Translations under genes and position numbers: made by a program
In this document: piece after piece, positions 1-9,622 of the stretch
Layout: every line of letters begins with the position of its first letter
Position numbering within the stretch: position 1 is the stretch's first letter
Assembly (NCBI GenBank): GCA_003263845.1
Contig: JYJN01000009.1
Span: forward strand, 1 to 64,000
Source of the DNA: Vibrio aestivus
GTDB taxonomy: Bacteria; Pseudomonadota; Gammaproteobacteria; Enterobacterales; Vibrionaceae
DNA: 64,000 nucleotides
Direction: 5' to 3'
Notes under the pieces: generated by a model
The model's input: the letters and a program-made list of their open reading frames with translations, nothing else
What the model was told of the DNA's origin: nothing
Database searches by the model: none

Positions 1-89
1 GACCGAAGTCTTGAATTGGTCACTCAGTTCATTGAAACCTAATTTGAAACCACTCTTTATTAAGAGGAATTTCTAATTGGATTATCATC

Positions 90-150
90 AACGAGTGCCC
101 ACACAGATTGATAGGTTTAAATTGTTAAAGAGCTATTCCCTAAAAGGGAA
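90..150 (-). promoter_or_regulatory. rRNA leader antitermination region (boxB, boxA, boxC)
   Basis: Reading leftward on the minus strand there is a boxB-like hairpin (stem TTCCCT/AGGGAA, 136-150), then boxA GCTCTTTAACAATTTA (118-133), then a boxC-like TGTGTGGGCACTCG (about 94-107). This order and these motifs are the Nus-factor antitermination signals of enterobacterial and Vibrio rrn leaders. No mature rRNA is present in the window. Confidence 0.88.
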
Positions 151-182
151 GGCTTTAAGAGCTTCTCTCAAAGCGGACGGCC

Positions 183-322
183 ATTTTAGCGAGATAAGTT
201 ATTGTGTCAACCACTTTTCTCATTATTTCTTTGTAAACATAACTGCTTACTTAGCCATCTCGTTTTCACTGCTTTGCCGTGACAACGGAGGCGCATTATA
301 GGGAGTTCCCAAGTGATGGCAA
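183..322 (-). promoter_or_regulatory. rRNA operon tandem promoters P1 and P2
   Basis: On the minus strand P1 reads TTGCCA (317-322), a 16-base spacer, TATAAT (295-300), then the GC-rich GCGCC discriminator typical of stringently controlled rrn promoters. The DNA just upstream (324-350) is A/T-rich like an UP element. P2 reads TTGACA (205-210), a 16-base spacer, TAAAAT (183-188). Both fire leftward into an rRNA leader. The 16S gene itself would lie just beyond position 1. Confidence 0.88.
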
Positions 323-396
323 CCCCTAAATTGAATAAAATAGCCAAGTTTGAATCGTTCGTCTAAAAAGCCACCAAAACGCTCAAAAGTTTATGC

Positions 397-424
397 AAAA
401 GAGGAGCAAACGCTCCTCTTTTTG
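397..424 (-). terminator. clpB terminator (bidirectional)
   Basis: Stem GAGGAGC/GCTCCTC (401-407 and 412-418) with a 4-base loop is flanked by A runs on one side and T runs on the other. It lies 15 bases past the clpB stop codon and separates clpB from the rrn promoters. Confidence 0.85.
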
Positions 425-439
425 TTCAACTGTTTCAAA

Positions 440-3017
440 TTAAGCTTGATGAGCAATAATTCTGTCTTTGTTTACCAATAGCTGAACTTTCTTATCTGGG
501 TCCACTTTCCCAGCCAAGATTGCTTTGGCTAATGGGTTTTCTACCGATTGTTGAATTGCTCGCTTAAGTGGCCTTGCACCATAAACTGGATCAAACCCAA
601 CTTGCGCAATCAGCTCTAGCGCTTTATCTGATACTTCCAGTTCGTAGCCACTCTCTTCCATTCGTTTACCCAAACGTTGTAGTTGAATAGAAGCAATTGA
701 CTTAATGTGTTCTTTGCCAAGTGGGTGGAAAACCACACTCTCATCAATACGGTTCAAGAACTCTGGGCGGAAATGTTTCGTCACGACTTCCATCACTTCA
801 TTCTTCATGCCTTCATAGTCTAGAGTGGCAAAGTTCTCTTGAATACGAGCTGAACCTAAGTTCGACGTCATGATAACGACCGTGTTACGGAAGTCGACTG
901 TTCGACCTTGCCCATCGGTAAGGCGACCATCATCTAATACTTGAAGTAGAATATTGAATACATCTGGATGTGCTTTCTCTACTTCATCTAGCAAAATCAC
1001 AGAATACGGTTTGCGACGTACCGCTTCCGTTAAGTAGCCGCCCTCTTCATAACCAACATAGCCTGGGGGAGCTCCCACTAAGCGAGCAACAGAGTGTTTC
1101 TCCATAAACTCCGACATATCTATGCGTACCATCGCTTCTTCACTATCGAACATGAAACTAGCCAAGGTTTTACAAAGCTCGGTTTTACCCACACCGGTAG
1201 GACCTAAGAATAGGAACGAACCGATTGGCTTATTTGGATCCGATAATCCTGCACGGCTTCGACGAATCGCATTTGAAACAACTTCAACCGCCTCTTTTTG
1301 CCCTATTACGCGTTTGTGAAGCACCTCCTCCATGCGAAGCAGCTTTTCTTTCTCTGCTTCTAGCATCTTGGAAACAGGAATACCTGTCTGCTTCGAAAGT
1401 ACTTCGGCGATCTCAGCATCCGTCACTTTGTTTCTAAGCAACGTCATTTCCTGCATTTCAGCTTGAGTAGCTAAGTCGAGCTGCTTCTCTAACTCAGGGA
1501 TGCGACCATACTGAAGCTCAGACATTCGGTTTAAGTCACCAGCACGTCTAGCAATGTCCATATCCATACGAGCTTGCTCTAGCTCACCTTTGATATGTTG
1601 CGTTCCCGACAGCGCCGCTTTCTCTGCATTCCACACTTCTTCAAGCTCAGAGAAATCACGCTCTTTCTCTTTGAGCTCGTCGTTTAAGATGTTAAGACGC
1701 TTCTCGCTGGCATCATCATGTTCATTACTTAGAGCCTGTTGCTCAATTTTAAGCTGGATGATCTTTCTTTCGAGCTTGTCTAAAGATTCAGGCTTTGAAT
1801 CAATCTGCATTCGAATGCTAGATGCCGCCTCATCAATCAAATCAATCGCTTTATCAGGCAATTGACGATCTGAGACGTAACGATGTGACAGGCTCGCCGC
1901 AGCTACAATCGCAGGGTCGGTAATCTCTACATGGTGGTGTAATTCGTAACGTTCTTTGAGTCCACGAAGTATCGCCACGGTATCTTCTACGCTAGGTTCA
2001 TCCACGAGCACTTTTTGGAAACGGCGCTCAAGTGCCGGATCTTTCTCTATATATTGACGATATTCATCAAGAGTAGTAGCGCCAACACAGTGGAGCTCGC
2101 CACGTGCCAAAGCAGGTTTAAGCATGTTGCCCGCATCCATCGAGCCTTCGCCTTTACCTGCGCCGACCATAGTATGGATCTCATCGATAAACAGGATGAC
2201 GTTGCCTTCTTCTTTAGATAGCTCATTCAGTACCGACTTTAATCGCTCTTCAAACTCACCACGATACTTCGCCCCCGCAACAAGTGCGCCCATATCGAGC
2301 GACAACACACGGCGACCTCGAAGACCTTCAGGAACTTCATTGTTAACAATGCGCTGTGCAAGCCCCTCAACGATAGCGGTTTTACCGACACCGGGTTCAC
2401 CAATAATGACTGGGTTATTCTTGGTTCTACGTTGCAGCACTTGAATGGTGCGACGGATTTCGTCATCACGCCCGATAACCGGATCAAGTTTGCCTTGTTC
2501 TGCGCGCTCAGTAAGATCAATGGTGAACTTTTCAAGCGCCTGGCGCATCTCTTCGGCATTTGGGTCATTCACCTTTTGACCACCACGAATCTTTTCAATT
2601 GCTTCGGATAGCTTCTCTTCTGTTAAACCTAGCTCTTTTAGTAGTTCACCCAAGGGGCCACGATCTTCTAAAGCAGCCAGTAGGAATACTTCTGAGGAGA
2701 TATAGCTGTCCTGACGTTTTTTGAGCCACTTTATCGCAGAGGTTAAACAAAGTGCCCATCGCGCTTGATAGCTGAACATCGCCACCAATGCCACTTACTT
2801 TCGGCAACTTATCTAAAATCTCACCAAGCTTAGAGCGAAGATGTGTTACGTCCACATTCAACATAGTCAGCAGCGGACGGATAGGACTCCCCGTCTGGTC
2901 GAGCAACGCAACCATTAGATGCACGGGTTCTATATATTGATGATCGCGCCCGAGGGCTAATGATTGAGCATCAGAAATAGCAATTTGAAACTTGCTAGTA
3001 AAGCGGTCAAGACGCAT
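440..3017 (-). CDS. clpB: ClpB protein disaggregase (frameshifted in this sequence)
   Basis: Hexameric AAA+ chaperone that works with DnaK/DnaJ/GrpE to pull proteins out of aggregates. The N-terminal Clp repeat domain, the first ATPase domain (Walker A GEPGVGKT), the coiled-coil M domain and the second ATPase domain (GPTGVGKT, sensor motif near GARPLKRAI) are all present. The reading frame breaks at 2717-2722, where the coding strand has six A residues and five would join CDKVAQK to RQDSY exactly as in other ClpB proteins. With the repair the protein has about 857 residues, the usual length. It is preceded by a sigma-32-type promoter and follows pgeF, as in E. coli. Confidence 0.95.
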
Positions 3018-3063
3018 AACTATCTCCCTAACCTAAAAATACGATATGACGTTTATGTTAGAA

Positions 3064-3092
3064 AGATGGATACGGATGAGGGGATTTTCAAG
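3064..3092 (-). promoter_or_regulatory. Heat-shock (sigma-32) promoter of clpB
   Basis: On the minus strand CTTGAAA (3086-3092) is followed after 14 bases by ATCCATCT (3064-3071). This matches the sigma-32 consensus CTTGAAA-N13-17-CCCCATNT in all of the -35 and six of eight -10 bases. It lies about 45 bases upstream of the clpB start, where heat-shock control is expected. Confidence 0.72.
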
Positions 3093-3139
3093 GGGAGGAC
3101 AAACAGTTATCTGCAAGAAGACTTATAGAAAAGAGAAAA

Positions 3140-3858
3140 CTACTCCATCCAAATAAAACTCGCCATGCGCCCTGTCACGCCATCGCGGCGATAGGAATAA
3201 AACTGGTTTGCATCTTGATAGGTACAAAGGCTGCTGCAAGTAATATCTTCTATACCTAGATGGTTAAGTCTTTGCGAAGAAAGTTGCTCCATACTCGCGT
3301 ACCACTTGCCTTCAACGGAAGATTTCACGAATGCTGTTTCAGCTTCCGGGAGATAACTGCAAAATGCCTCGACGACATCGTCACCGACTTCGAATGCTTT
3401 AGGCCAATGGCAGGGCCAAGCCAAACCATCACCTCTCCCCCAAACAACTTAACGGCGTTCTCAACAATACCATCCGCTAACCCGCGCCAGCCTGCATGAA
3501 CAGCAGATACCTGCGTACCTGCTTTATCCGCTATCAACACAGGTAAGCAATCGGCTGTCATCGCACTACAAACGACACCAGAAGTAGAGGTAAAAATGCC
3601 GTCGGCATCCACCACTTCAAGCGTTGGTGAATCTTGCTTCAATACAATAGTTGAATGCGTTTGATTGAGCCAAATCGGTGAAGATGGCATATGAGACTGC
3701 TGCTCTAGCCATTCACGATTTCGTTTTACAGTCGCAAGATCATCCCCAACATGACTTCCTAGGTTTAACCCACCATATGGAGGCAAAGAAAAACCACCAA
3801 CTCGCGTCGAGCAAAAAGCTTTAACATTTTTTGGGGCGTTCCACTTTGGGATGATCAT
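3140..3858 (-). CDS. pgeF: PgeF/YfiH, polyphenol-oxidase family peptidoglycan editing enzyme (frameshifted)
   Basis: Member of the YfiH/LACC1 family. In E. coli it is reported to remove wrongly incorporated L-serine from UDP-MurNAc precursors. The metal/active-site features CSAMTADCLP and VSAVHAGWRGL are visible. The frame breaks at 3402-3403, where GGCC on the coding strand needs one more C to read GPAIGPKAFEVGDD. With the repair the protein is about 239 residues, normal for the family. It lies 28 bases after rluD, giving the conserved rluD-pgeF-clpB order. Confidence 0.9.
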
Positions 3859-3886
3859 ACGCAGTACTCTGTATTTATGAGCTCAG

Positions 3887-4861
3887 TTAGAAGTCTTCAG
3901 AGTGATTTAGCTTCGCGTCTTCACGCAGTGCTTCTGCCATTTCAACCATGTCATCCGGCACTGGTGCATGGAACTCTAGCTGCTCACCTGTCACAGGATG
4001 ATCAAATCGGAGCATCACTGCGTGTAGCGCTTGACGATCAAAACTGCGAATCATCTCAGTCAACTCTTCAGTTGCACCTTTAGGAATGCGAGCTCGGCCT
4101 CCGTACGCTGTATCACCTAATAGAGGGTGCTGCAGATAAGACATGTGAACACGGATTTGGTGCGTACGACCTGTTTCTAGGCGCAGACGGATACGAGTGT
4201 GCTCGCGGAAATGCTCAGCAACGCGGTAATGGGTCACGGCGGGTTTACCTAAAGGCGCAACTGCCATTAGAGTACGTTTCGTCGAGTGACGGCCAATTGG
4301 TTGTTCAACCTTACCACCAGCTGTCATTTTACCGATCGCGATCGCTTCATACTCACGCGTAATATTTCGCTTTTGTAGGGCGCGTACTAAACGGGTTTGA
4401 GCTGGTACCGTTTTCGCAACCACCATCAGACCCGTCGTGTCTTTATCAAGACGGTGAACAATACCTGCACGCGGCACTTCTGCGATTGCCGGGTAATGAT
4501 GCAGTAGTGCATTAAGGACAGTGCCATCTGGCGTACCAGCGCCAGGGTGTACAACGAAATCACGTGGTTTATTGATAACCAATAGGTCATCGTCTTCATA
4601 AACGATATCTAATGGGATATCTTGCGCTTCCCAACGCTCTTCATCTTCCAGTTCCGCTTGAACGGTGATCTCTTCACCGCCCATAACTTTTGTGCGAGGC
4701 TTAGTTACAACAGTTCCATTGACGGCAATCTTCCCCTCAAGTAGCCACTCTTTTATACGTGAACGGGAAAAATCACCGAATAACTCGGCCACAGCTTGGT
4801 CTAATCTTTGACCTAACTGACTATCTTTTACGGTATTTGTTAATTTAATCTGCTGTGCCAT
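3887..4861 (-). CDS. rluD: 23S rRNA pseudouridine(1911/1915/1917) synthase RluD
   Basis: Makes three pseudouridines in helix 69 of 23S rRNA, needed for normal ribosome assembly and termination. It is complete at 324 residues, with an N-terminal S4 RNA-binding domain (SRSRIKEWLLEGKIAVNG) and the catalytic motif HRLDKDTTGLMVVAK carrying the nucleophilic Asp. It begins ATGGCACAGCAG at 4861. It diverges from bamD, a pairing also found in E. coli and V. cholerae, and heads a probable rluD-pgeF unit. Confidence 0.97.
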   Translation of the reverse strand: MAQQIKLTNTVKDSQLGQRLDQAVAELFGDFSRSRIKEWLLEGKIAVNGTVVTKPRTKVMGGEEITVQAELEDEERWEAQDIPLDIVYEDDDLLVINKPRDFVVHPGAGTPDGTVLNALLHHYPAIAEVPRAGIVHRLDKDTTGLMVVAKTVPAQTRLVRALQKRNITREYEAIAIGKMTAGGKVEQPIGRHSTKRTLMAVAPLGKPAVTHYRVAEHFREHTRIRLRLETGRTHQIRVHMSYLQHPLLGDTAYGGRARIPKGATEELTEMIRSFDRQALHAVMLRFDHPVTGEQLEFHAPVPDDMVEMAEALREDAKLNHSEDF

Positions 4862-4997
4862 ATCGAACTTTTTTAAAAACTGTGAGACTAATGCTCACTA
4901 CTGTGGAAAAATAGACTATCGCAACATTGTATCTGTTACGGCTTAGAAAGTAACGGAAGCAAAGAAAATATTTAGATTCAAGGAAGCGGCTCCTAAC

Positions 4998-5723
4998 ATG
5001 AACAAGCACACTTTATCAGGCTTACTGGCGTTATCATTACTGTTTGGCTGCTCCAGCAGTGAAGAGATAGTTCCTGATGTTCCGCCTTCAGAGCTCTACT
5101 CTGAAGCTCAACAGTCTTTACAAGGCGGTAACTGGTTAACCGCAATTGAAAGACTTGAAGCTCTAGACTCGCGCTACCCGTTTGGTGCTTACTCAGAACA
5201 AGTTCAGCTCGATCTTATCTACGCTTACTATAAAAATGACGACCTAGCCTTAGGTTTGGCGACTATTGAACGCTTTAATCGCCTAAACCCGACCCACAGT
5301 AAGTTGGACTGGGTACTTTACATGCGTGGTTTGACCCACATGGCGCAAGACCGCAACTTCATGCACGATCTCTTCAACATGGATCGTAGTGATCGCGACC
5401 CTGAGCCAGTAATTTCTGCATTTAATGATTTCAAGCGTCTACTTGAACGCTACCCAAATAGCCCATACGCCGCTGATGCGAAAAAACGTATGTTCGCACT
5501 CAAGAACCGCCTTGCCGCCTACGACTTAGCGACTGCTGATTTTTATCTGCGTCGCGAAGCTTGGATTGCTGCGATTAACCGATCACAAGAGCTACAAAAA
5601 ACTTTCCCTGATACGGAAGCAGCACGCCAATCTCTTGAGATTCAACTAGAAGCCTACGAGCAACTTGGCCTAGAAGAGCAAGCAGATCGTACACGCCAGT
5701 TAATAGACTTAAATCCTAGCTAA
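4998..5723 (+). CDS. bamD: BamD outer-membrane assembly lipoprotein
   Basis: Essential lipoprotein of the BAM complex that folds beta-barrel proteins into the outer membrane. The signal peptide ends in the lipobox LLFGC (Cys18), followed by five TPR-like repeats (SEAQQSLQGGNWLTAIERLEAL, then RYPFGAYSEQ onward). At 241 residues it has full family length. It is transcribed alone, away from rluD, and is followed closely by a strong hairpin terminator. Confidence 0.96.
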   Translation: MNKHTLSGLLALSLLFGCSSSEEIVPDVPPSELYSEAQQSLQGGNWLTAIERLEALDSRYPFGAYSEQVQLDLIYAYYKNDDLALGLATIERFNRLNPTHSKLDWVLYMRGLTHMAQDRNFMHDLFNMDRSDRDPEPVISAFNDFKRLLERYPNSPYAADAKKRMFALKNRLAAYDLATADFYLRREAWIAAINRSQELQKTFPDTEAARQSLEIQLEAYEQLGLEEQADRTRQLIDLNPS

Positions 5724-5747
5724 TCGAATGGGATTTCACACCTAACG

Positions 5748-5776
5748 AAAAGCCGCTAATTACTAGCGGCTTTTTT
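5748..5776 (+). terminator. bamD terminator
   Basis: Stem AGCCGCTA/TAGCGGCT (5751-5771 region) followed by TTTTTT, 25 bases after the bamD stop. Confidence 0.9.
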
Positions 5777-5845
5777 GTGTCTCTTGCCCAAACAGCAAAA
5801 TAACATTAACCTTTAGTTAACATAATAACAAAAGGAGTTGTTATT

Positions 5846-7287
5846 TTGCGCAAGTTCATTAGGGGGATTTCCCTACTACTTTTACTCATCTCTTCAAGCA
5901 GTTGGGGCTTTCTCTTTCGCCATTGCAAAAGGAACCCTACAGCGGTGATATGGAAGTGTTCAAGACGAAAGGGGTTATTCGTGTATTGGTCTCTGCCGAT
6001 TTAGGTTTCTACTATATAGAAGGCGGGCGACCAAAAGGCATCATTGCCGAACTTCTTTATCATTTCGAAAAAGAGCTAAAGAAAGACTCTCCTTACCTAA
6101 ACATTCAAATCATTCCAATTCATCGTGATGACCTATTTGAATCACTTGCCAAAGGCTTTGGCGATCTCGCCGTCGCCAACCTCACCATCACTGAAAAGCG
6201 TAAACAGTTTGTCGATTTCAGCCGCCCAGTTATTGATGGCGCAAAAGAGCTGATCATCACCAGCAAAGAGCACGAGCCAATAGACAGCATTGAACAACTA
6301 AGCGGTAAAGAATTTTGGGTGAGAGCAAGTTCGAGTTACTTTGAAAGCCTGCAGAAAGTGAATGCTCAACTCAATGAGCTTGGCTACCCACCAGCCATTA
6401 TCAATTTCATTGAAGAAACACTACAAGACTATGAGCTCATCGAGATGGTCAATTTGGGCCATATTGGCGCAACAGTACTCGACGATCACAAAGCACAGCT
6501 GTGGCTCAATGTAATGGAAGATATCCAAGCGCACACCGATTTACCCTTGCGTACGGGTGGACAAATTGCGTGGGCAATGCGTAAAGAAACGCCGAAACTG
6601 CAAAAAACAGTTAACGACTATTTGCGCAGTGCTAAATCAGGGACATTACTTGGCAATGTCATCTACGGTAAATACATCACTGATACTCGCTGGCTAAAGC
6701 GAGCGCTCAACCCAAACCAAATTGCAAAGCTCGAATCGCTCTCCTCCATATTCAGCCAATATTCCGAACAATATGAGTTCGACTCACTTATGATGGCAGC
6801 GCAAGGCTTCCAAGAGTCTGGGTTAGACCAATCAAAAGTGTCACACAAGGGTGCTGTTGGCGTGATGCAAGTTCTGCCAAGTACGGCGAAAGATCCGAAC
6901 GTCAACATTCCAGATATTTATGAAGTGGAGAACAACATCCACGCGGGTATCAAGTACATGCGTTTCATTAAAGATAGATATTTTGATGATGAAGATATCA
7001 AACCTGATGATCAGGTCTATTTCACCTTAGCGGCCTACAATGCAGGCCCAGCTAACATTCGGAAAATGCGTCGATTAGCCACCAAGCACGGTTATGACCC
7101 CAACATTTGGTTCAAAAACGTCGAGATCATCACTCGCCGAAACATCGGTAGAGAACCCGTTCATTACGTCGCGAACATTAATCGTTACTTTGTTATTTAT
7201 AAGCAGTTATCGCTACTCAAGCAGAGTGAAGCTGCGAAAAGTGCACAACTCTCTCCAGTACCACTACTGTCGATGCAAATAGAATAA
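5846..7287 (+). CDS. MltF-like membrane-bound lytic transglycosylase (frameshifted near the signal peptide)
   Basis: Combines a periplasmic solute-binding-protein-type domain (about residues 35-270) with a C-terminal SLT lysozyme-like domain carrying the catalytic Glu in FQESGLDQ and the AAYNAGPANI motif. It should cleave peptidoglycan glycan strands. A TTG start at 5846 with AAGGAG at 5832-5837 encodes a signal peptide, RKFIRGISLLLLLISSSSWG. That frame must shift at the GGGG run near 5903-5906, where one G seems to be missing, to join LSLSPLQKEPYSG. Without the repair translation could begin at TTG 5902 but would lack any export signal. The exact family member (MltF or a paralogue) is not certain. 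Confidence 0.85.
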
Positions 7288-7632
7288 GCAAGTCAAATCA
7301 CTCAGTGGACTCAACAAATTGGAGTTTGAGCAAATAGAGAAAGGATAGAGATCACACTTTAATGGTGTTTAAGAATTACTCAGTAGGAATATCAGGCTGT
7401 AAGACGTCCCTAAAATACGAATGAATTTTAGCGCGCTACCTCTTTCAATCTAAAGAGATTTCATGGAATAACAAGTTATTTTTGAGATTAAATCGCACAC
7501 TCTTTGCGTAAGATCACAATTAGTTTCGAAGCCGAAAAACCCATACCAAAAAGTGATCTATATCACATTTATTCTTCAGCGGATGAGTAATCTGGAGTTA
7601 ACCCATAAGGGATGCAACAGAGGAAAACATCT
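7288..7632 (+). promoter_or_regulatory. Intergenic region before raiA with a CRP-like site
   Basis: About 345 bases without a gene. The clear element is AGTGA-TCTATA-TCACA at 7552-7567, nine of ten matches to the CRP half-sites TGTGA-N6-TCACA, about 65 bases upstream of the raiA start. This suggests cAMP-CRP control of raiA, in line with carbon-starvation induction of the family. I see no small ORF with a convincing ribosome site here. Confidence 0.6.
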
Positions 7633-7956
7633 ATGAAAGTAAACATCACTGGCAAAAATATCGACATCACCTCTGCAATCCGTTCGCACATAGAGAGCAA
7701 GTTTAAAAAACTAGAAAAATGGCAAGTAGACATCATCGGATGCCAAGCCACTTTCTGCGAAGAGCCGAACAAGAAGAAAAAATTTGAAGCCGTTATTACC
7801 GTACCGAAAGGACAACTTGTGGCTTCTGCAACACATGAAGATTTATACGCTGCCGTTAACGAGGTAGAACAGAAACTAGAACGTCAGCTAAACAAACTAA
7901 GACATAAACCTGAAGCTCGCCGTAGTGAAAAACCAGAACTAGAAGAGACCGAGTAA
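7633..7956 (+). CDS. raiA: RaiA/HPF-family ribosome-associated translation inhibitor
   Basis: Short (107-residue) cold-shock and stationary-phase factor that binds the 30S subunit at the A/P sites and halts translation. The beta-alpha-beta fold motifs MKVNITGKNIDIT and KKKFEAVITVPKG are visible, and the acidic tail ending ELEETE is typical of RaiA rather than the shorter HPF. The start at ATG 7633 is chosen because it matches the conserved N-terminus and follows AGAGGAAA. A stable terminator follows. Confidence 0.95.
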   Translation: MKVNITGKNIDITSAIRSHIESKFKKLEKWQVDIIGCQATFCEEPNKKKKFEAVITVPKGQLVASATHEDLYAAVNEVEQKLERQLNKLRHKPEARRSEKPELEETE

Positions 7957-7967
7957 AAGAGGATTCG

Positions 7968-7997
7968 AAAAATAGCGCCGCAAGGCGCTATTTTTTT
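7968..7997 (+). terminator. raiA terminator
   Basis: AATAGCGCC/GGCGCTATT stem (about 7970-7992) with a GCAA loop, then a seven-T run. Confidence 0.9.
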
Positions 7998-8058
7998 GCT
8001 TGACGCTCTACCCTAGCTTGCTTATTGTGTTTAAACATTCACTGAAACCTGAAGATTT

Positions 8059-8106
8059 ATGCATCTCACTAACCTGTTCTTTTTTGACTTCTTTTTTCTC
8101 CAATAA
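8059..8106 (+). CDS. pheL: pheL leader peptide
   Basis: A 15-codon ORF, MHLTNLFFFDFFFLQ, with seven Phe in total, five of them UUU and two UUC, in two runs. It lies directly upstream of pheA and of a hairpin attenuator. Ribosome stalling at these codons when charged Phe-tRNA is scarce should favour an antiterminator. It is too short for routine gene calling, but composition and position identify it. Confidence 0.93.
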   Translation: MHLTNLFFFDFFFLQ

Positions 8107-8180
8107 CCTTGGGGGCTCATTCGTTTGTAAAAAGACAAGTCAAAAACGAACAGAAAGCCTCCCAAATGGGAGGCTTTTTT
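8107..8180 (+). promoter_or_regulatory. pheA transcription attenuator
   Basis: The terminator hairpin is AAGCCTCCC/GGGAGGCTT (8155-8163 and 8168-8176) followed by T6. The competing antiterminator arm TTGGGGGCT (8109-8117 region) just after the pheL stop can pair with AGCCTCCCAA. An intermediate pair ATTCGTTTG/ACGAAC lies between them. Together with pheL this is a complete Phe attenuation system. Confidence 0.85.
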
Positions 8181-8194
8181 ATAAGGACACACTT

Positions 8195-9370
8195 ATGGCT
8201 GACAGACAATATTCACTAGATGAAATTCGCATTCGACTTAACGAGTTAGATGACCAACTGCTTAAACTGCTCTCAGAGCGCCGAAGCATGAGCATTGAGG
8301 TGGCAAAAAGCAAAGTAGAAACCTCTAAACCAGTGCGTGATGCAAGCCGCGAACAGCAACTTCTAGTGAAGCTCATTAATAATGGTAAAGAGAAGTACGA
8401 CTTAGATGCTCAGTACATCACTAAGCTATTTCATACCATTATTGAAGACTCTGTATTGCTGCAACAGTCTTACCTGCAAAACCTCGCGAACCCACAAAGC
8501 AGAAAACCGCTAGCGCGTGTTGCTTTCTTGGGTTCTAAAGGTTCTTACTCTCACTTGGCCAGCCGTGAATTCTTTAGCCGCAAGAACACTGAACTTATAG
8601 AGCTCAACTGTGAGCACTTCAAAGAAGTCGCCAATACCGTTGAATCCGGTCATGCTGATTATGGTGTCCTACCCATTGAAAATACGAGCTCAGGTTCAAT
8701 CAATGAAGTTTACGACCTACTGCAACATACAACGCTCTATATCGTTGGTGAGCTTACTCAACCTATCGAGCACTGTTTAGTCGCCAAGTCTGATATTCGT
8801 TTAGAGAAGATTAAAACGCTTTATTCTCACCCTCAGCCTCATCAACAGTGCAGTGAGTTCTTAAGCCGATTGGATGGGGTTACTTTAGAGTCTTGCGCAA
8901 GTACGGCTGATGCGATGCAAAAAGTCCAAGAGTTGGACCGTGATGATGTGGCAGCTATTGGTAACGCTTCAAGTGGCAAGCTTTATGGTCTACAACCGAT
9001 TCAAGGCAACATCGCAAACCAAACAGAAAACCATACTCGCTTTATCGTCGTTGCTCGTAAGCCTGTTGAAGTTTCAGCGCAAATCCCAGCGAAAACCACT
9101 TTGATTATGTCAACGTCTCAGGAAGCAGGCTCACTGGTTGAATCGCTACTGGTTCTGCAACGCTATGGCATAAATATGACTAAGCTAGAATCTCGTCCAA
9201 TCATGGGGAACCCTTGGGAAGAGATGTTTTATGTTGATCTTGAAGCACACCTTGATTCTGACGCAATGCAACAATCTATTGTCGAACTAACTAAAATCAC
9301 TAAGCACCTTAAAGTACTAGGTTGCTACCCAAGTGAGAACGTTAAGGCGACTCAAGTTAAGCTTCAATAA
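8195..9370 (+). CDS. pheA: Bifunctional chorismate mutase/prephenate dehydratase
   Basis: P-protein of phenylalanine synthesis, converting chorismate to prephenate and then to phenylpyruvate. It has an N-terminal chorismate mutase (residues 1-95, LDDQLLKLLSERRSMS), a prephenate dehydratase domain (about 105-285, with the NHTRFIVV motif) and a C-terminal ACT domain with the Phe-binding ESRP motif. The start at ATG 8195 (MADRQYSLDEIR) is set by the conserved N-terminus and an AAGGA site. The in-frame extension upstream covers the attenuator and is not coding. It is 391 residues, the usual length. Confidence 0.97.
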   Translation: MADRQYSLDEIRIRLNELDDQLLKLLSERRSMSIEVAKSKVETSKPVRDASREQQLLVKLINNGKEKYDLDAQYITKLFHTIIEDSVLLQQSYLQNLANPQSRKPLARVAFLGSKGSYSHLASREFFSRKNTELIELNCEHFKEVANTVESGHADYGVLPIENTSSGSINEVYDLLQHTTLYIVGELTQPIEHCLVAKSDIRLEKIKTLYSHPQPHQQCSEFLSRLDGVTLESCASTADAMQKVQELDRDDVAAIGNASSGKLYGLQPIQGNIANQTENHTRFIVVARKPVEVSAQIPAKTTLIMSTSQEAGSLVESLLVLQRYGINMTKLESRPIMGNPWEEMFYVDLEAHLDSDAMQQSIVELTKITKHLKVLGCYPSENVKATQVKLQ

Positions 9371-9622
9371 TATTAACTGTCTCATATATTTCGAACTCGA
9401 TAGCTGACACTCTTAGTAACAATCCATACAATTCTCATTCGATTGCATAACTAAGAGTGTTGCTTTATTCCCTAACGCTCCGCTGTATCAATGTAAATTA
9501 ACGATTAAAACGGACTCGATGAGCGATATGGCGTTACGGACAACTCTCAATTGCCACCACCCTTTCAACTTTGACTTCACTCAAGTGCAATTCGCACTTA
9601 AACACGGTTAGTCGGTGGTACC
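9371..9622 (+). promoter_or_regulatory. pheA-mbaA intergenic: hairpin and palindrome
   Basis: The ten-base arms ACACTCTTAG (9408-9417) and CTAAGAGTGT (9451-9460), followed by TGCTTTATT, may end pheA transcription. A perfect inverted repeat AAGTGC-N5-GCACTT lies at 9583-9599, 23 bases before the next start codon. It could be an operator or a hairpin in the mRNA leader. In V. cholerae the nspS gene occupies this interval; here there is no room for it. Confidence 0.5.

Noticed and set aside
1-130. A 16S rRNA gene start in the window
   Set aside because: Only leader, boxA/B/C and promoters are present; no mature 16S sequence such as the AGAGTTTGATC region is found.
77-301. A 74-residue plus-strand ORF over the rRNA leader
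   Set aside because: It overlaps the rrn promoters and antitermination signals on the other strand and has no ribosome site.
1554-1865. Serine-rich 103-residue ORF antisense to clpB
   Set aside because: It is a shadow of the M-domain coding strand; composition mirrors Glu/Arg codons of ClpB.
2646-2794. clpB break as a programmed frameshift at an A6 slippery run
   Set aside because: Many other conserved genes in the window have the same kind of single-base break, and five A restores a perfect ClpB. Sequencing error is simpler.
8000-8194. N-terminal extension of PheA
   Set aside because: This stretch is the pheL leader and attenuator; homologues begin at ADRQYSL.
9371-9622. Remnant of nspS
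   Set aside because: The 252 bases contain no fragment resembling a periplasmic binding protein in any frame.
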